Positions 46,833 to 55,542 of a DNA stretch of 64,000 nt are shown in pieces (position 1 is the first letter of the stretch; each line of letters opens with the position of its first letter). The translations under genes were made by a program, and so were the position numbers. The notes below the pieces were generated by a model. That model ran no database searches. It was given only the letters and a program-made list of their open reading frames with translations, and was not told the origin of the DNA. Location: the NCBI GenBank assembly GCA_965198675.1, contig OZ240666.1:2108001-2172000 (forward strand). Direction: 5' to 3'. Source of the stretch: Prochloron sp965198675. GTDB taxonomy: Bacteria; Cyanobacteriota; Cyanobacteriia; Cyanobacteriales; Prochloraceae.

Positions 46833-47450
46833 CAGGGTAATCGCAGCTATTTTGTATAAATTGTACTTGACTTTAGAGACATTAGAGTTGTGAGGGTTTG
46901 GACTAGACAACCCGCAGGGAATCAAGGAAACTAAAGAGATATAAAACGAGTCCCTTTCACAACCTCTCAACCCAGATGTCAAAAGGCTTTAGTACTCCTG
47001 TCCCATCCAAGGCTTCGGTGTCAATGAAAAAACTCAAACATAGCGTGATTAGTCAATTTGAGGTATTGGACGACCCGAGAGTGAAACGGGAACCGAAACA
47101 TTTACTGGTAGATATTGTGACCATCGCCATCTTAGCCGTCCTGTCTGGGGCAGACAATATGGTGGCCATTGAAACCTATGGTATTTCCTTTCACGATACC
47201 TTTTCAAGAGTGTTGGCATTGATTGACCCGAAGCAGTTGCATGAATGCTTTTTGAGTTGGGTGCAACAGATCGCCCACCAGCTAGAGATTAAGCTCATCA
47301 ACATAGATGGAAAAACCACTCGTGGCTCCTATGACAGAAACAAGCAACTCAATCAGCACTGATTGAGGGAGCCGAAAATTTCTCTAATTTTTGAGAATTT
47401 TTTCAAATTTTTATACGCCTACTCCAACTCATTTATATGCGATTACCCTG
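46833..47450 (+). mobile_element. Truncated ISAs1-family element
   Basis: 618 bp with inverted ends CAGGGTAATCGCA and TGCGATTACCCTG. Inside, 46976-47362 encodes a shortened transposase N terminus (ISQFEVLDDPRVKREPKHLL, VAIETYGISFHDTFSRVL, INIDGKTTRGSYDRNKQL) lacking the WLSTF-type segment and all of the DDE domain after DGK. Mobilisation would need a transposase in trans. Confidence 0.82.
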
Positions 47451-47465
47451 CTGGCTCTAGGGTAA

Positions 47466-47699
47466 CATGAAGCAATTTTACTGGCAGAACAATTGAAAGT
47501 GGATTTAGTTATCTTGGATGATAAAGCAGCAAGGCGAATTATCGCAAAACGCGAATTCAAAATAATTGGTCTTTTGGGAATTATCAAAGATGCTGCCAGA
47601 TTTGAATTGCTGGATTTAAAGATAACTTTTGAACAGTTGCAAAATGCTGGTTTTTGGGTTGCACCTAGCTTGCTGGAACGTTTGCTCACGGATGATTAA
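47466..47699 (+). pseudogene. DUF3368 PIN-like toxin, 3' fragment
   Basis: The frame EAILLAEQLKVDLVILDD, then KAARRIIAKREFKIIGLLGI and ITFEQLQNAGFWVAPSLLER, is the C-terminal half of DUF3368, including the catalytic-type DD pair. It is separated from its 5' fragment by the AT-rich insert and the ISAs1 remnant. Confidence 0.75.
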
Positions 47700-47917
47700 G
47701 TTGATCGCTTTCTTCATAACAACCAGAGATCATCTCCTCTCCCATACCTTACACTCCAGAAAAGCGATCGCCCTCTTTCCCCCCAGCTCCCTATCTCCCA
47801 TAAGGTAACAAAACTTAACATTAAACCTCATGAGGGGGGTGAAAAAGCTACAATAAGAACTATGAGACAATTCATGAAAATTAAAAACATGACTCTCCTA
47901 CAAATTGAATCAATATT

Positions 47918-48499
47918 ATGTTAACACTTCTACCTCGATTTGAAACCTTTGAAGAGTATATTTCATATAATGACAATTCAGAAAAACTCTATGAATTATT
48001 TAATGGAAAATTGATTGAAGTGCCTCCAAAATCTGGTTTTAATGTTGAAATTGCTAATTTCCTGTTGCTTAAGTTTGCCTTGCTTGTAGGTCATCGTAGA
48101 GTACGAGGACACGGATTAGAATTAGAAGTCAGAGGCGAACCTAAAAACCGCTATCCCGATCTAACCATTATCGAAGCAGAACATATTCAACAATTATCAA
48201 AACGCAACACTATTCGCCTTTTTATGGCACCGCCTCTATTAGTCGTTGAAGTAGTTAGTCCCGGAGAAATACAAAGAGATAGGGACTACATCGCCAAAAG
48301 ACTACAATACCAAGATTGTGGTATCCCTGAATACTGGATTGTTGAGCCAAAAACTCAATCTATCTTAGTCTTAGAACTTAAGGGAGATAGTTATACAGAA
48401 GTAGGTAGCTTTGCCGGTGATGAGTTGGTGTTATCTCTTGGATTTAGAGAAGCTCTAATTTTAAAAGTTTCCCAAATTTTTGATAGAGATGTTCAATAA
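47918..48499 (+). CDS. Uma2-family (DUF820) putative endonuclease
   Basis: 193 residues. RYPDLTIIEAEH, PPLLVVEVVSPGEIQRDRDY and CGIPEYWIVEPKTQSILV are Uma2 signatures, with the PD...E-x-V core of a PD-(D/E)XK fold. It is complete, with an ATG start. Distinct from the copies at 3.7 and 62.4 kb. Role unknown. Confidence 0.82.
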   Translation: MLTLLPRFETFEEYISYNDNSEKLYELFNGKLIEVPPKSGFNVEIANFLLLKFALLVGHRRVRGHGLELEVRGEPKNRYPDLTIIEAEHIQQLSKRNTIRLFMAPPLLVVEVVSPGEIQRDRDYIAKRLQYQDCGIPEYWIVEPKTQSILVLELKGDSYTEVGSFAGDELVLSLGFREALILKVSQIFDRDVQ

Positions 48500-48700
48500 T
48501 GTGCGGTCGGCGAAGCCGCACTCTTAGTGATCGCGCAGCGCCACTTTTAGCAGTTATGCAGTGACCACGTACCCACCCCCCAACCCCCCTCCTGGGAGCT
48601 TGGCTCGGGGGGTGGGTACAACCCCGCACCAGACGCCTGCCTGACTGCCCCGGTTGGCCTGAGCAGGACTGGTAACTGGTCACTGGTAACTGGTCACTGG
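48500..48700. repeat. Mixed palindromes and heptamers
   Basis: In order: GCGGTCGGCGAAGCCGC hairpin, a reversed copy of the 28315 palindrome, a CCCACCCC...GGGGTGGG hairpin (48571-48619), a GCCTGCC...GGCCTGAGCAGGAC element and (TGGTCAC)n. No gene. Confidence 0.75.
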
Positions 48701-48916
48701 TCACTGGTCACTGGTCATAGGTTCTTTTACACGAATATCGGCAATTAACCAATCAAATTCTTGATGAAGTTGCCCCAATTTTTCTTTTTTCTTAATTATA
48801 TCTTGGGATAAGATATTCCGTTGAGCAACAAACTTAAAAGTAGCAATAATTTCTTCAATTATTGCAACCTGTTTCGGACTGAGATCGCTCACATCAATAA
48901 ATTGAGTTTTCATCAC
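48701..48916 (-). CDS. Small cyanobacterial protein with a repeat-derived C terminus
   Basis: 71 residues (MKTQFIDVSDLSPKQVAIIE, KLGQLHQEFDWLIADIRVKE). The form resembles small antitoxin-like proteins. The last codons (MTSDQ-stop) are read from TGACCAG heptamers, so the native end has been replaced. No partner gene is adjacent. Confidence 0.55.
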   Translation of the reverse strand: MMKTQFIDVSDLSPKQVAIIEEIIATFKFVAQRNILSQDIIKKKEKLGQLHQEFDWLIADIRVKEPMTSDQ

Positions 48917-49397
48917 AATTTTACTTATTTACTATGAGTGTTTTCATTATAGCAAGAGCGATCGCCCTTCTTTCCTCATTCCCCATAATCAGCGATCGCC
49001 CCCTTCATCTCGACCTAGCCCTCTCCTAGAAGTAGGGCAGGGTGATGCCTCCTTAATCATGATAACCTCACGGGAGAGTTTCGGCAAGATTAAAACGGCT
49101 GAAGTCCGTTTCTGCATGCAACTTTGCCAACTCGCTTAAACTTTACTTTACCCTTAAAACCCTTGACGTCGGGGGGGGGTAAAAGAACTATCCCGCTCCT
49201 CAATGGAACTTCACCTTTTGTCGGCAGGAGGCTCACGCCATAATCTTTGATTCGGCGAACCCACCCCCAACCCACCCACCCCTACCCCCTCCCAGGAGGG
49301 GAACCTGGGAGGGGGCGAAGGGGGTGGGTCTTGAGGCAGATTGACAGATTATTTGAAACCATGCTAATATCAATTGTAGTTGTGAGAAGTGCGTGGG
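48917..49397. other. Intergenic region with repeats
   Basis: Two GCGATCGC octamers, then a stretch of unassigned sequence (about 49080-49250) that is open on the minus strand (ending GKVACRNGLQPF) but matches no family I recognise. A double CCCACCCC/GGGGTGGG hairpin block (49260-49329) follows. Upstream side of the tnpB at 49398. Confidence 0.45.
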
Positions 49398-49870
49398 ATG
49401 CAGCAAATTCTAACACTAGTTGCCAAAATTGACCCCACTCCTGAGCAGTACGCATTGCTTGACAACACTGCTGTGGTGGACGCCAAAGGCGGGACGCCAA
49501 GGGCGGTTGCTTGCGCTTTGCTGCGCAATTGCGGCTGCTTGTGAATGGATTAATACCAACGTCAACTCTCGACTAACCAACAGAAACTCAATCCAAGCCG
49601 CCTGTTATCGACAGCTCAAAGATGAGCTTGGGTTTGGGTTAAAGGCAAATCATGTTGTTAGAGCTTGTGCCAGAGTGGCAGCTAATCGCTTGACTGCCAA
49701 GCATAAAAACAGATTGGTCAAGAAATTTAAACCCACGAGTTTTGACTGTGATGCACGAACGTTTAGATTTATCGAAGATGGTTATTTAGTCAGCATCAGT
49801 ACCACCGGTAAACGGGTTAAAATCGCCATAAAGGTGAGCCCCTACCACATGGCAAAGCTCAAAAATCAAA

Positions 49871-49920
49871 ACCCACCCCCCCAACCCCCCTCCCAGGAGG
49901 GGGGCGAAGGGGGGTGGGTT
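49871..49920. repeat. CCCACCCC...GGGGTGGG hairpin, in frame in tnpB
   Basis: ACCCACCCCCCCAACCCCCC pairs with GGGGGGCGAAGGGGGGTGGG. It is translated through without a stop. Confidence 0.85.
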
Positions 49921-50411
49921 TGTAAACACAGGGACGGAAATTTTTACATTCATATACAGCTCAAATCCGATGCGCCAAAATTAAAACCAACTAAAAACGT
50001 TATTGGAGTAGATTTTGGACGTCGGGATATTGCTGTAACCTCTAAAGGTCAATCCTGGTCGGGGGAAACAATTAAAAATAAGCGGGACAAATATACCTTC
50101 GTTCGAGCTTCTCTCCAAAGAAAAGCTTCCCAAGGCACAAGGACAACGCGGCGTAGATGCCGCCAAATTTTGAAACGGTTATCGGGAAGAGAGAGAAGAT
50201 TTCAAAAATGGCTTAATCACAATATTTCTAAATCAATCATCTCAAGTGCCAAACAAACAAATTCTCTAGTTGCCATTGAAGATTTGACAGGTATTAGGGA
50301 ACGCACCAACTCCAAACCTAGAAACAAAACAGAAAAAAGACGTTCTAATTCATGGGCGTTTTATCAATTGCGTTTGTTCTTAGAATACAAGGGAATTGGG
50401 GCGGGAGTAAA

Positions 50412-50454
50412 ACCCACCCCCATCCCCTCCTGGGAGGGGAGAAGAGGGGTGGGT
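50412..50454. repeat. CCCACCCC...GGGGTGGG hairpin in tnpB
   Basis: CCCACCCCCATCCCCTCCTG and GGGAGGGG...GGGGTGGG. It interrupts TnpB between EYKGIGAGV and the zinc ribbon. Confidence 0.82.
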
Positions 50455-50551
50455 ACCTGCCTACACTAGTCAAACCTGCCATAAATGCCTGCATATTGGA
50501 ACTAGAAATAATAAGTCTATTTGAGGCAGCGCGACCTGAACTGGTCGCTTA

Positions 50552-53078
50552 GTGAGAGGCTCCTAGCCTCCTAGGGATTTCCTCCCCTAGCCCTCACGGA
50601 AAAGACTCTAAGAGTCCGGTCACGGCGGGAGTCAGTAATAAAACCGCTGGAATGCAGACCCCGAAAGTAGCCAAAATGCCAGGTATTAGGCACGCGGAGC
50701 GAGAGGGAAATAGTTGGAAGGCTGAACGAAAGTGAAGTAAAAGAGTAGCGGTTTTGGATGACCCGACCGAAATCGGAGGGAAGGCGAAAGCCAGCCGAAG
50801 AAATTAGGAGACATCGAGGTGGTAACTACCGAAAAAGAACCGAACTCCTCCGTTTAAACCTCGTCAAAAGAGATAGGCGAAATTATACCTGACACGCCTT
50901 GACCAAAACGGTAAGTAGGCAGAGTTCACCACTTGTGTTTTGGTGAATAGAGGGAACGAAGCTCTACCGGGGGATAGGAACCAACCTAACCAACTAGATA
51001 AAACTAAGTGAAACAACAGGATAAGCCCTACAGGGTCTGAGAGCTGGTCGATTGCTCACAGTAGGCCGAAGGTAACGGAGGTGGAACTCCTTGGAGGGTA
51101 AAGGATGAGTGAGAAAGCAAATGCTCCTCTGTAATGGAGAAGATAGGGATTCAAGATTTGTCCCTGACCGAAAGGAATAGCAGACTTCACTTGGGTCTTA
51201 TACGAAATAGAAAGGCAACTAGAGACCAAACTGAAGGAAAAGTTAGATGACAGAAGCAGTTCTGGAAAATGGACCTAAAGGACAGTTGGAAAAGTGGGGT
51301 GACATAAACTGGCGCCGCACTAAGAAGATTGTTAGGAATTTACGCGGTCGGATATTTCGTGCCCGAAAGCTTGGACTGTGGAGGCAATTATTGCGTCTAC
51401 AGAAATTAATGAAAAGATGTCGGTCGAACCTATTGTTGAGCATCAGACAAATCACACAGGTTAACACCGGAAAGCGAACAGCGGGAGTAGATAAGGAGGT
51501 TGTAGAAACTCCAGCACAGCGTGTGAAACTTGCAAACTCGTGGGTTATGCCTAAGGCTAAGCCCGCAAAAAGGGTATATATACCAAAAGCGAATGGTAAG
51601 AAACGTCCTCTCGGAATCCCCACCGTGAGGGATAGAGTCGCTCAGTCAATAGTAAAGAATGCACTGGAACCCGAATGGGAAGCTATGTTTGAAGCCAACT
51701 CCTATGGTTTTAGACCCGGAAGAAGTTGCCACGACGCCATAGCACAATGTTTTTTAAGGCTAAAAGGTGATAGTAGAACAAGTACGGGAAAATGGCGAAA
51801 GAATGATAAATGGGTTCTGGACGCTGATATTAAGGGCTTTTTTGACAACATTGACCATAAATCCATCCAGTCGGCAATCAGAGAAGACTCCCTGATTGAT
51901 GGATGGTTAAAAGCTGGGTTTGTCGAAAGTAAGAAGGGCTACAGCCCAACCGAAAGAGGAACTCCACAAGGTGGCGTAATCAGTCCGATATTAGCTAATA
52001 TAGGACTCCACGGGTTAGAAGAATATATAACAAAATGTAACCCAAAGGTAGGCGTCATCCGGTACGCGGATGACTTTGTAGTTACCGCTAAGGATAAGGA
52101 ATCCTTGGAGAGATTGAAAATCCAGATAAATCAGTGGTTGTCAGGACGGGGTCTTGAAATCAGCGAGGAGAAGACACGGATAGTCCACATTAAAGACGGG
52201 TTTGATTTCCTGGGGTTTAACCTGCGACAATACGAGGTAAAAGGAGATGACGGCGTCCTAAGGGACAAATTAATCATCAAGCCACAAAAGTCAAAGGTAT
52301 TAGGCTTCTGCAAGAAAGTCGGTGAAACCATCGACAGCATGAAAACGAAAACCCCGGAGCAAGTCATCCGAAAGATTAATCCACTTCTCAGAGGTTTTGT
52401 TAATTACTACAGAGGAGTATGTAGCAAAGAAACCTTCTCAAAAATAAGCCACCGAATTTGGTGGTACCTCTGGCGTTGGGCAAGAAGACGACACCCCAAC
52501 AAAAGTAAAAAGTGGGTTAAAGAGAAATACTTCCGCACCAAAACTACCTACAAGAAGGGTAAGAAGGAGGTCAAAAATTGGATATTGTTTTATAAGGATA
52601 TGGACAGAAGAGGTCGAAGGGAGACCCGCGACCTTTTCGATATACAGTCTGTATCCATTATAAGACATATCAAGGTAAAAGGAACTAACTCCTTAGACGA
52701 CCCAGAGTTGGTGGAATATTGGCAAAACAGGCAAACGAAATCTGGTAAAGTGCGGTGGTCCGAAGGCTCAAAATATGAATCTGTCGCAAATGCACAAGGT
52801 TGGAAGTGCCCGGTATGTCACGAACACCTATTCAATGATGAGGAAGTAGAAACCCATCACATAGTACCTGTGAGGAATGGAGGTTCAGATGATATCGATA
52901 ACCTTCAGCATTTACATAGTGTATGTCACAAGCAGGTACATAGTAAGAAATCCAAGCAGGGCTTGAAGTAAGGCTTGAGCCGGATGATTGGAGACAGTCG
53001 CGCCTGCTCAGGCGCGGCAGCGCAGGAGCAGGGGTTCTTAGGGGAGGGGATAGAGGCGACTCTTGAACCTTACCCGAC
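50552..53078 (+). mobile_element. Group II intron with reverse transcriptase, inserted in tnpB
   Basis: The proposed start is GTGAG at 50552, where GTGAGAGG... can pair with CCCTCAC 45 nt on. The end is ACCCGAC at 53078. It contains a 574-codon maturase gene and a domain V beginning GAGCCGGATGATTGGAGACA. In place of the expected ACGTCC-type arm, domain V contains a palindrome (CGCCTGCTCAGGCG ... GCAGGAGCAGG, about 53001-53035) before GGTTCTTAGGGGAGGGG. Flanking tnpB coding sequence confirms the insertion site. The exact 5' edge is uncertain because a GCGACCTGAACTGGTCGC hairpin adjoins it. Confidence 0.8.
51247..52971 (+). CDS. ltrA: Group II intron reverse transcriptase/maturase with HNH domain
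   Basis: 574 residues, complete. RT blocks include KRPLGIPTVRDRVAQSIVKN, YGFRPGRSCHDAIAQ, DADIKGFFDNIDH, GTPQGGVISPILANI and the catalytic IRYADDFVV. The maturase X domain follows (FVNYYRGVCSKETFSKI). The C-terminal HNH endonuclease has CPVCHEHLFNDEEVETHHIV, PVRNGGSDDI and HSVCHKQVH. It would splice and mobilise its own intron; it might also serve the ORF-less introns in fabF and tnpB (inference). The start could be slightly downstream. Confidence 0.93.
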   Translation: MTEAVLENGPKGQLEKWGDINWRRTKKIVRNLRGRIFRARKLGLWRQLLRLQKLMKRCRSNLLLSIRQITQVNTGKRTAGVDKEVVETPAQRVKLANSWVMPKAKPAKRVYIPKANGKKRPLGIPTVRDRVAQSIVKNALEPEWEAMFEANSYGFRPGRSCHDAIAQCFLRLKGDSRTSTGKWRKNDKWVLDADIKGFFDNIDHKSIQSAIREDSLIDGWLKAGFVESKKGYSPTERGTPQGGVISPILANIGLHGLEEYITKCNPKVGVIRYADDFVVTAKDKESLERLKIQINQWLSGRGLEISEEKTRIVHIKDGFDFLGFNLRQYEVKGDDGVLRDKLIIKPQKSKVLGFCKKVGETIDSMKTKTPEQVIRKINPLLRGFVNYYRGVCSKETFSKISHRIWWYLWRWARRRHPNKSKKWVKEKYFRTKTTYKKGKKEVKNWILFYKDMDRRGRRETRDLFDIQSVSIIRHIKVKGTNSLDDPELVEYWQNRQTKSGKVRWSEGSKYESVANAQGWKCPVCHEHLFNDEEVETHHIVPVRNGGSDDIDNLQHLHSVCHKQVHSKKSKQGLK

Positions 53079-53304
53079 ATAACTGTGGCTATCATGACGA
53101 TGCCGATTTGAATGGGGAAAAAATGATTGAACTTTGGGGCTGCTCCTAATCCGCTAGAGGCTCGGAACTCCTGTCTTGTGCAGTGAAACCAGGGCTACTG
53201 AAAGCCCACCCCCGCCCCCCGCCATTAATCAATGCCGGGGGCCGGGGGCAAGCAAGCGCGTGGGTAGTTTACGCCCGAGAGTTCCCTGGATTGGGAGCGC
53301 TTTA

Positions 53305-53614
53305 TTACCATCGATGTGAGCGAGCCCGCGCAGCGCCACTCGAAGGTGCTCGCACACCGGTTACACAAAAATAACTGTGAGTCCATAAACTGGGGAGCTT
53401 GCACAGATGGGGGAACTCCTGTCGGAGCAATCTAGATGAACGTCCTTTAAAAGCTTTAACGATTTTGTGAATTGGGACTTGAGAACCATGCTCTACCAAA
53501 AGATGGACATGGTCAGGCGCTATTTCTGTTGCTTTAATCAACCAGCCTTGCTCAAAGGCGACTTCATGCAAAATTTGTGCCAAGCGCGACTTAACATCTT
53601 CATCAAGCTCGTGT
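53305..53614 (-). pseudogene. IS200-type Y1 transposase tnpA fragment
   Basis: DEDVKSRLAQILHEVAFEQG, then LIKATEIAPDHVHLLVEHGS (HUH motif) and LLRQEFPHLCKLPSLWTHSY. The N terminus is cut by a GATCACTAAGAGTG-type repeat at about 53628, and the C terminus is replaced after SYF by a GCGCAGCGCCACT-type repeat, so the catalytic tyrosine helix is missing. Inactive. Confidence 0.8.
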
Positions 53615-53790
53615 CATTAAAAACCGATCACTAAGAGTGTCCCTTCGGGAGCACAAAGAGCTAAATCCCAAAACGAAGGAAGTCGTTGAGGCATCGTCCG
53701 CGTGATTGAAGTTTCTGTCCAGTTACCATTATCAGTGATATGTTGTTAATATATTGATAATATTTCTTATTTAGCGAAGAAGAAACACAG

Positions 53791-54072
53791 ATGTCAACAA
53801 TCACTACAACTTATCTCAGAGATATGCCGGCGGGTACTATAGGGCGCTTAGTTGGCTACGATAAAGCTTTTGGCGGTTATCGGGGGAAATTAGTCTCCCT
53901 GGGGTTAACCCCAGGAACAGAATTTAACGTCATTCGCGTTGGGTTTGGAGGAGATCTAGTGGAAATTCAAGTTCAAGGCGTAAACTTGAGTCTTCGCAAG
54001 CAAGAAGCGGATGCCCTTGTTGTTGAAGAGGTTACAGCTTCGGAAAGTTTTATTTATACACAAACATATTAG
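53791..54072 (+). CDS. feoA: FeoA-family ferrous iron transport protein
   Basis: 93 residues with an SH3-like FeoA domain (GYDKAFGGYRGKLVSLGLTP, GTEFNVIRVGFGGDLVEIQV, GVNLSLRKQEADALVVEE). FeoA is a cytosolic partner of the FeoB iron permease; no feoB is in the window. Its position beside the isi cluster suggests iron-regulated expression. A perfect palindrome follows at 54096-54119. Confidence 0.88.
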   Translation: MSTITTTYLRDMPAGTIGRLVGYDKAFGGYRGKLVSLGLTPGTEFNVIRVGFGGDLVEIQVQGVNLSLRKQEADALVVEEVTASESFIYTQTY

Positions 54073-54095
54073 ATAACTTAATGTAGTTATGCATG

Positions 54096-54119
54096 GAGGG
54101 CCCACAGCTGTGGGCCCTC
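54096..54119. terminator. Perfect palindrome between convergent genes
   Basis: GAGGGCCCACAG/CTGTGGGCCCTC, 24 bp with no loop. It is placed between feoA and the convergent cysteine-rich gene. No T-run follows, so termination is possible but not certain. Confidence 0.55.
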
Positions 54120-54133
54120 TCCTCGACCCCACT

Positions 54134-54364
54134 CTAAGAGATGGGTTCAAAATCCCGACAGTCGATTGCCTCTTCTGAAAGTGCTGTTAAAGGATGAACA
54201 GTACATTTCAGGCAATATTCTTTAGTAAAGAAGGCACAGCGATTACAGGGAATTTGATGCAGTCGTTTAACGTAAATTAAACCTTCTCTACTAACCCGAC
54301 AAATACTCCCGACAAATAAACAGAGTAATGTCCAAGCGCAAACTAAACAGCATATTTGAACCAT
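54134..54364 (-). CDS. Cysteine-rich cyanobacterial small protein
   Basis: 76 residues: an N-terminal hydrophobic helix (ICCLVCAWTLLCLFVGSIC) and then IPCNRCAFFTKEYCLKCTVH, followed by PLTALSEEAIDCRDFEP. The five-cysteine pattern is characteristic of a conserved cyanobacterial family of unknown function that could bind a metal or Fe-S cluster. Located between feoA and isiB, so an iron-related role is plausible (inference). Confidence 0.7.
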   Translation of the reverse strand: MVQICCLVCAWTLLCLFVGSICRVSREGLIYVKRLHQIPCNRCAFFTKEYCLKCTVHPLTALSEEAIDCRDFEPIS

Positions 54365-54444
54365 GATTTACTCTTTGATATGATGTAGTGCAATGATTGA
54401 CCATTAAAATTAGTTCTTATATCAAGTCAAAACCAGATATAATA

Positions 54445-54957
54445 TTAGATTCCGAACTCACTTTTTAGTTTTGTTACCCATTCTTTAATCCGACTCTCAG
54501 TTAGTTCAGATTGATTATCATCATCTAGTGCCAGACCGACAAATTTACCGTTTTTGACCGCTTTAGAACTTTCGAAATCATAACCATCTGTGGGCCAATT
54601 TCCCACGGTCTGACCTCCTAACTCGGAAATTTTTTCTTCCAGGGTGCCCATGGCATCTTGGAAGTTTTCCCCGTAGCCAACAGCGTCACCCGTACCAAAA
54701 TAGGCAACTTTTTTGCCACTAAAATCAATATTGTCTAGATCTTCAAAATAGCCATCCCAGTCTGCTTGCAATTGACCGATATCCCAGGTAGGGGAACCGA
54801 TGATGATATTTTGATATTGGTCAAAATCACTATCTTGTACCTCTGAGATTTCATGGAGAGTGACGACACTTTCTCCGCCGAATTCCGCTTGAATCATTTC
54901 AGCTGCTGACTCTGTTTTACCAGTTGTGCTGCCGTAGAAAAGACCGATCTTGGACAT
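54445..54957 (-). CDS. isiB: Flavodoxin
   Basis: 170 residues from the ATG at 54957 (MSKIGLFYGSTTGKTESAAE); the longer open frame upstream is not conserved. FMN-phosphate loop GSTTGKTE, GSPTWDIGQLQ and GTGDAVGYGENF flavin-contact loops, and the long-chain insertion are present. Flavodoxin replaces ferredoxin under iron shortage. It is downstream of the IsiA-PsaL gene, with a strong hairpin in between. Confidence 0.95.
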   Translation of the reverse strand: MSKIGLFYGSTTGKTESAAEMIQAEFGGESVVTLHEISEVQDSDFDQYQNIIIGSPTWDIGQLQADWDGYFEDLDNIDFSGKKVAYFGTGDAVGYGENFQDAMGTLEEKISELGGQTVGNWPTDGYDFESSKAVKNGKFVGLALDDDNQSELTESRIKEWVTKLKSEFGI

Positions 54958-55542
54958 GATATTACTCCTAATTTCTAATTGATTGACAAATTTGCGCGAT
55001 TGTGACTCCGCTTCAGAATGGGCATTTCCTGTCTGCAATGGAGACAAAACCAGAAAATACCCCTTCTCCCGATTTGGCGAATTAATCTTTCCGAGCAACA
55101 AGGACAAATATTCATGGCTAAGGAGACTGTTTAAACGGTAATTAATAAATTTTTTCAATAAAAAGAGGAGAGAACTCCCTTCCTTCCTCCTGTACCCACA
55201 AAGTGTGAGTACAAGGGAGTATCTCTTCAAAACCATGGCAACTAAATGATTGAAAATAAGCTCAGGGCTAGAAATGACTTCGTCCTAGCCCCAGAACCTA
55301 GAGGAGGAGAACCACTAAATCTAATCTAACACTATTGAAAAAATATGTCAAGTATTTTGAGAAAATTTTTTTTTAGCACTTGCCTGCGCTCTGGTGTGGG
55401 GTGTAGGGTGTGGGAAAATTTCAACCTGATCGGGGTTTCATAAAGTAGCCCGCAATTTAGGTGGCAGGCGATCGCTATTTACAAATGGGGTGCTGGGGAG
55501 ATTGAAAAATCGTCCAATCCTGCCCCCATGATAGGTGTTGAT
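54958..55542 (-). promoter_or_regulatory. isiA-psaL to isiB intergenic region with a large hairpin
   Basis: 585 bp with no gene. On the minus strand AGAGATACTCCCTTGTACTC pairs with a later arm ending AAGGGAGTTCTCT (about 55151-55231), followed by CCTCTTTTTATT. It is a terminator or attenuator-like structure that could make isiB transcripts rarer than the antenna transcript. A second stem GGGCTAG/CTAGCCC is at about 55266-55292. Confidence 0.6.

Larger units (their letters stand above)
49398..53149 (+). pseudogene. IS200/IS605-family tnpB interrupted by hairpins and a group II intron
   Basis: The start is at 49398 (MQQILTLVAKIDPTPEQYAL). A GGACGCCAAAGGCGGGACGC repeat near 49480 shifts the frame into AACEWINTNVNSRLTNRN. 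The RuvC motifs are IGVDFGRRDIAVTS and LVAIEDLTGIRERT. Hairpins at 49871 (adding NPPPQPPSQEGGEGGWV in frame) and 50412 interrupt it. The zinc ribbon is split: TCHKCLHIGTRNNKS lies before the intron (50552-53078) and CGYHDDADLNGEKMIELWG after it. Not functional without splicing and frame repair. Confidence 0.8.

Noticed and set aside
47918..48499. Uma2 gene and the nearby small gene as a toxin-antitoxin pair
   Set aside because: They lie on opposite strands, separated by repeats, and Uma2 proteins have no established antitoxin.
49090..49275. 61-codon minus-strand frame ending CRNGLQPF
   Set aside because: It could be an IS tail, but no domain is recognisable and its start lies in a CCCACCCC hairpin.
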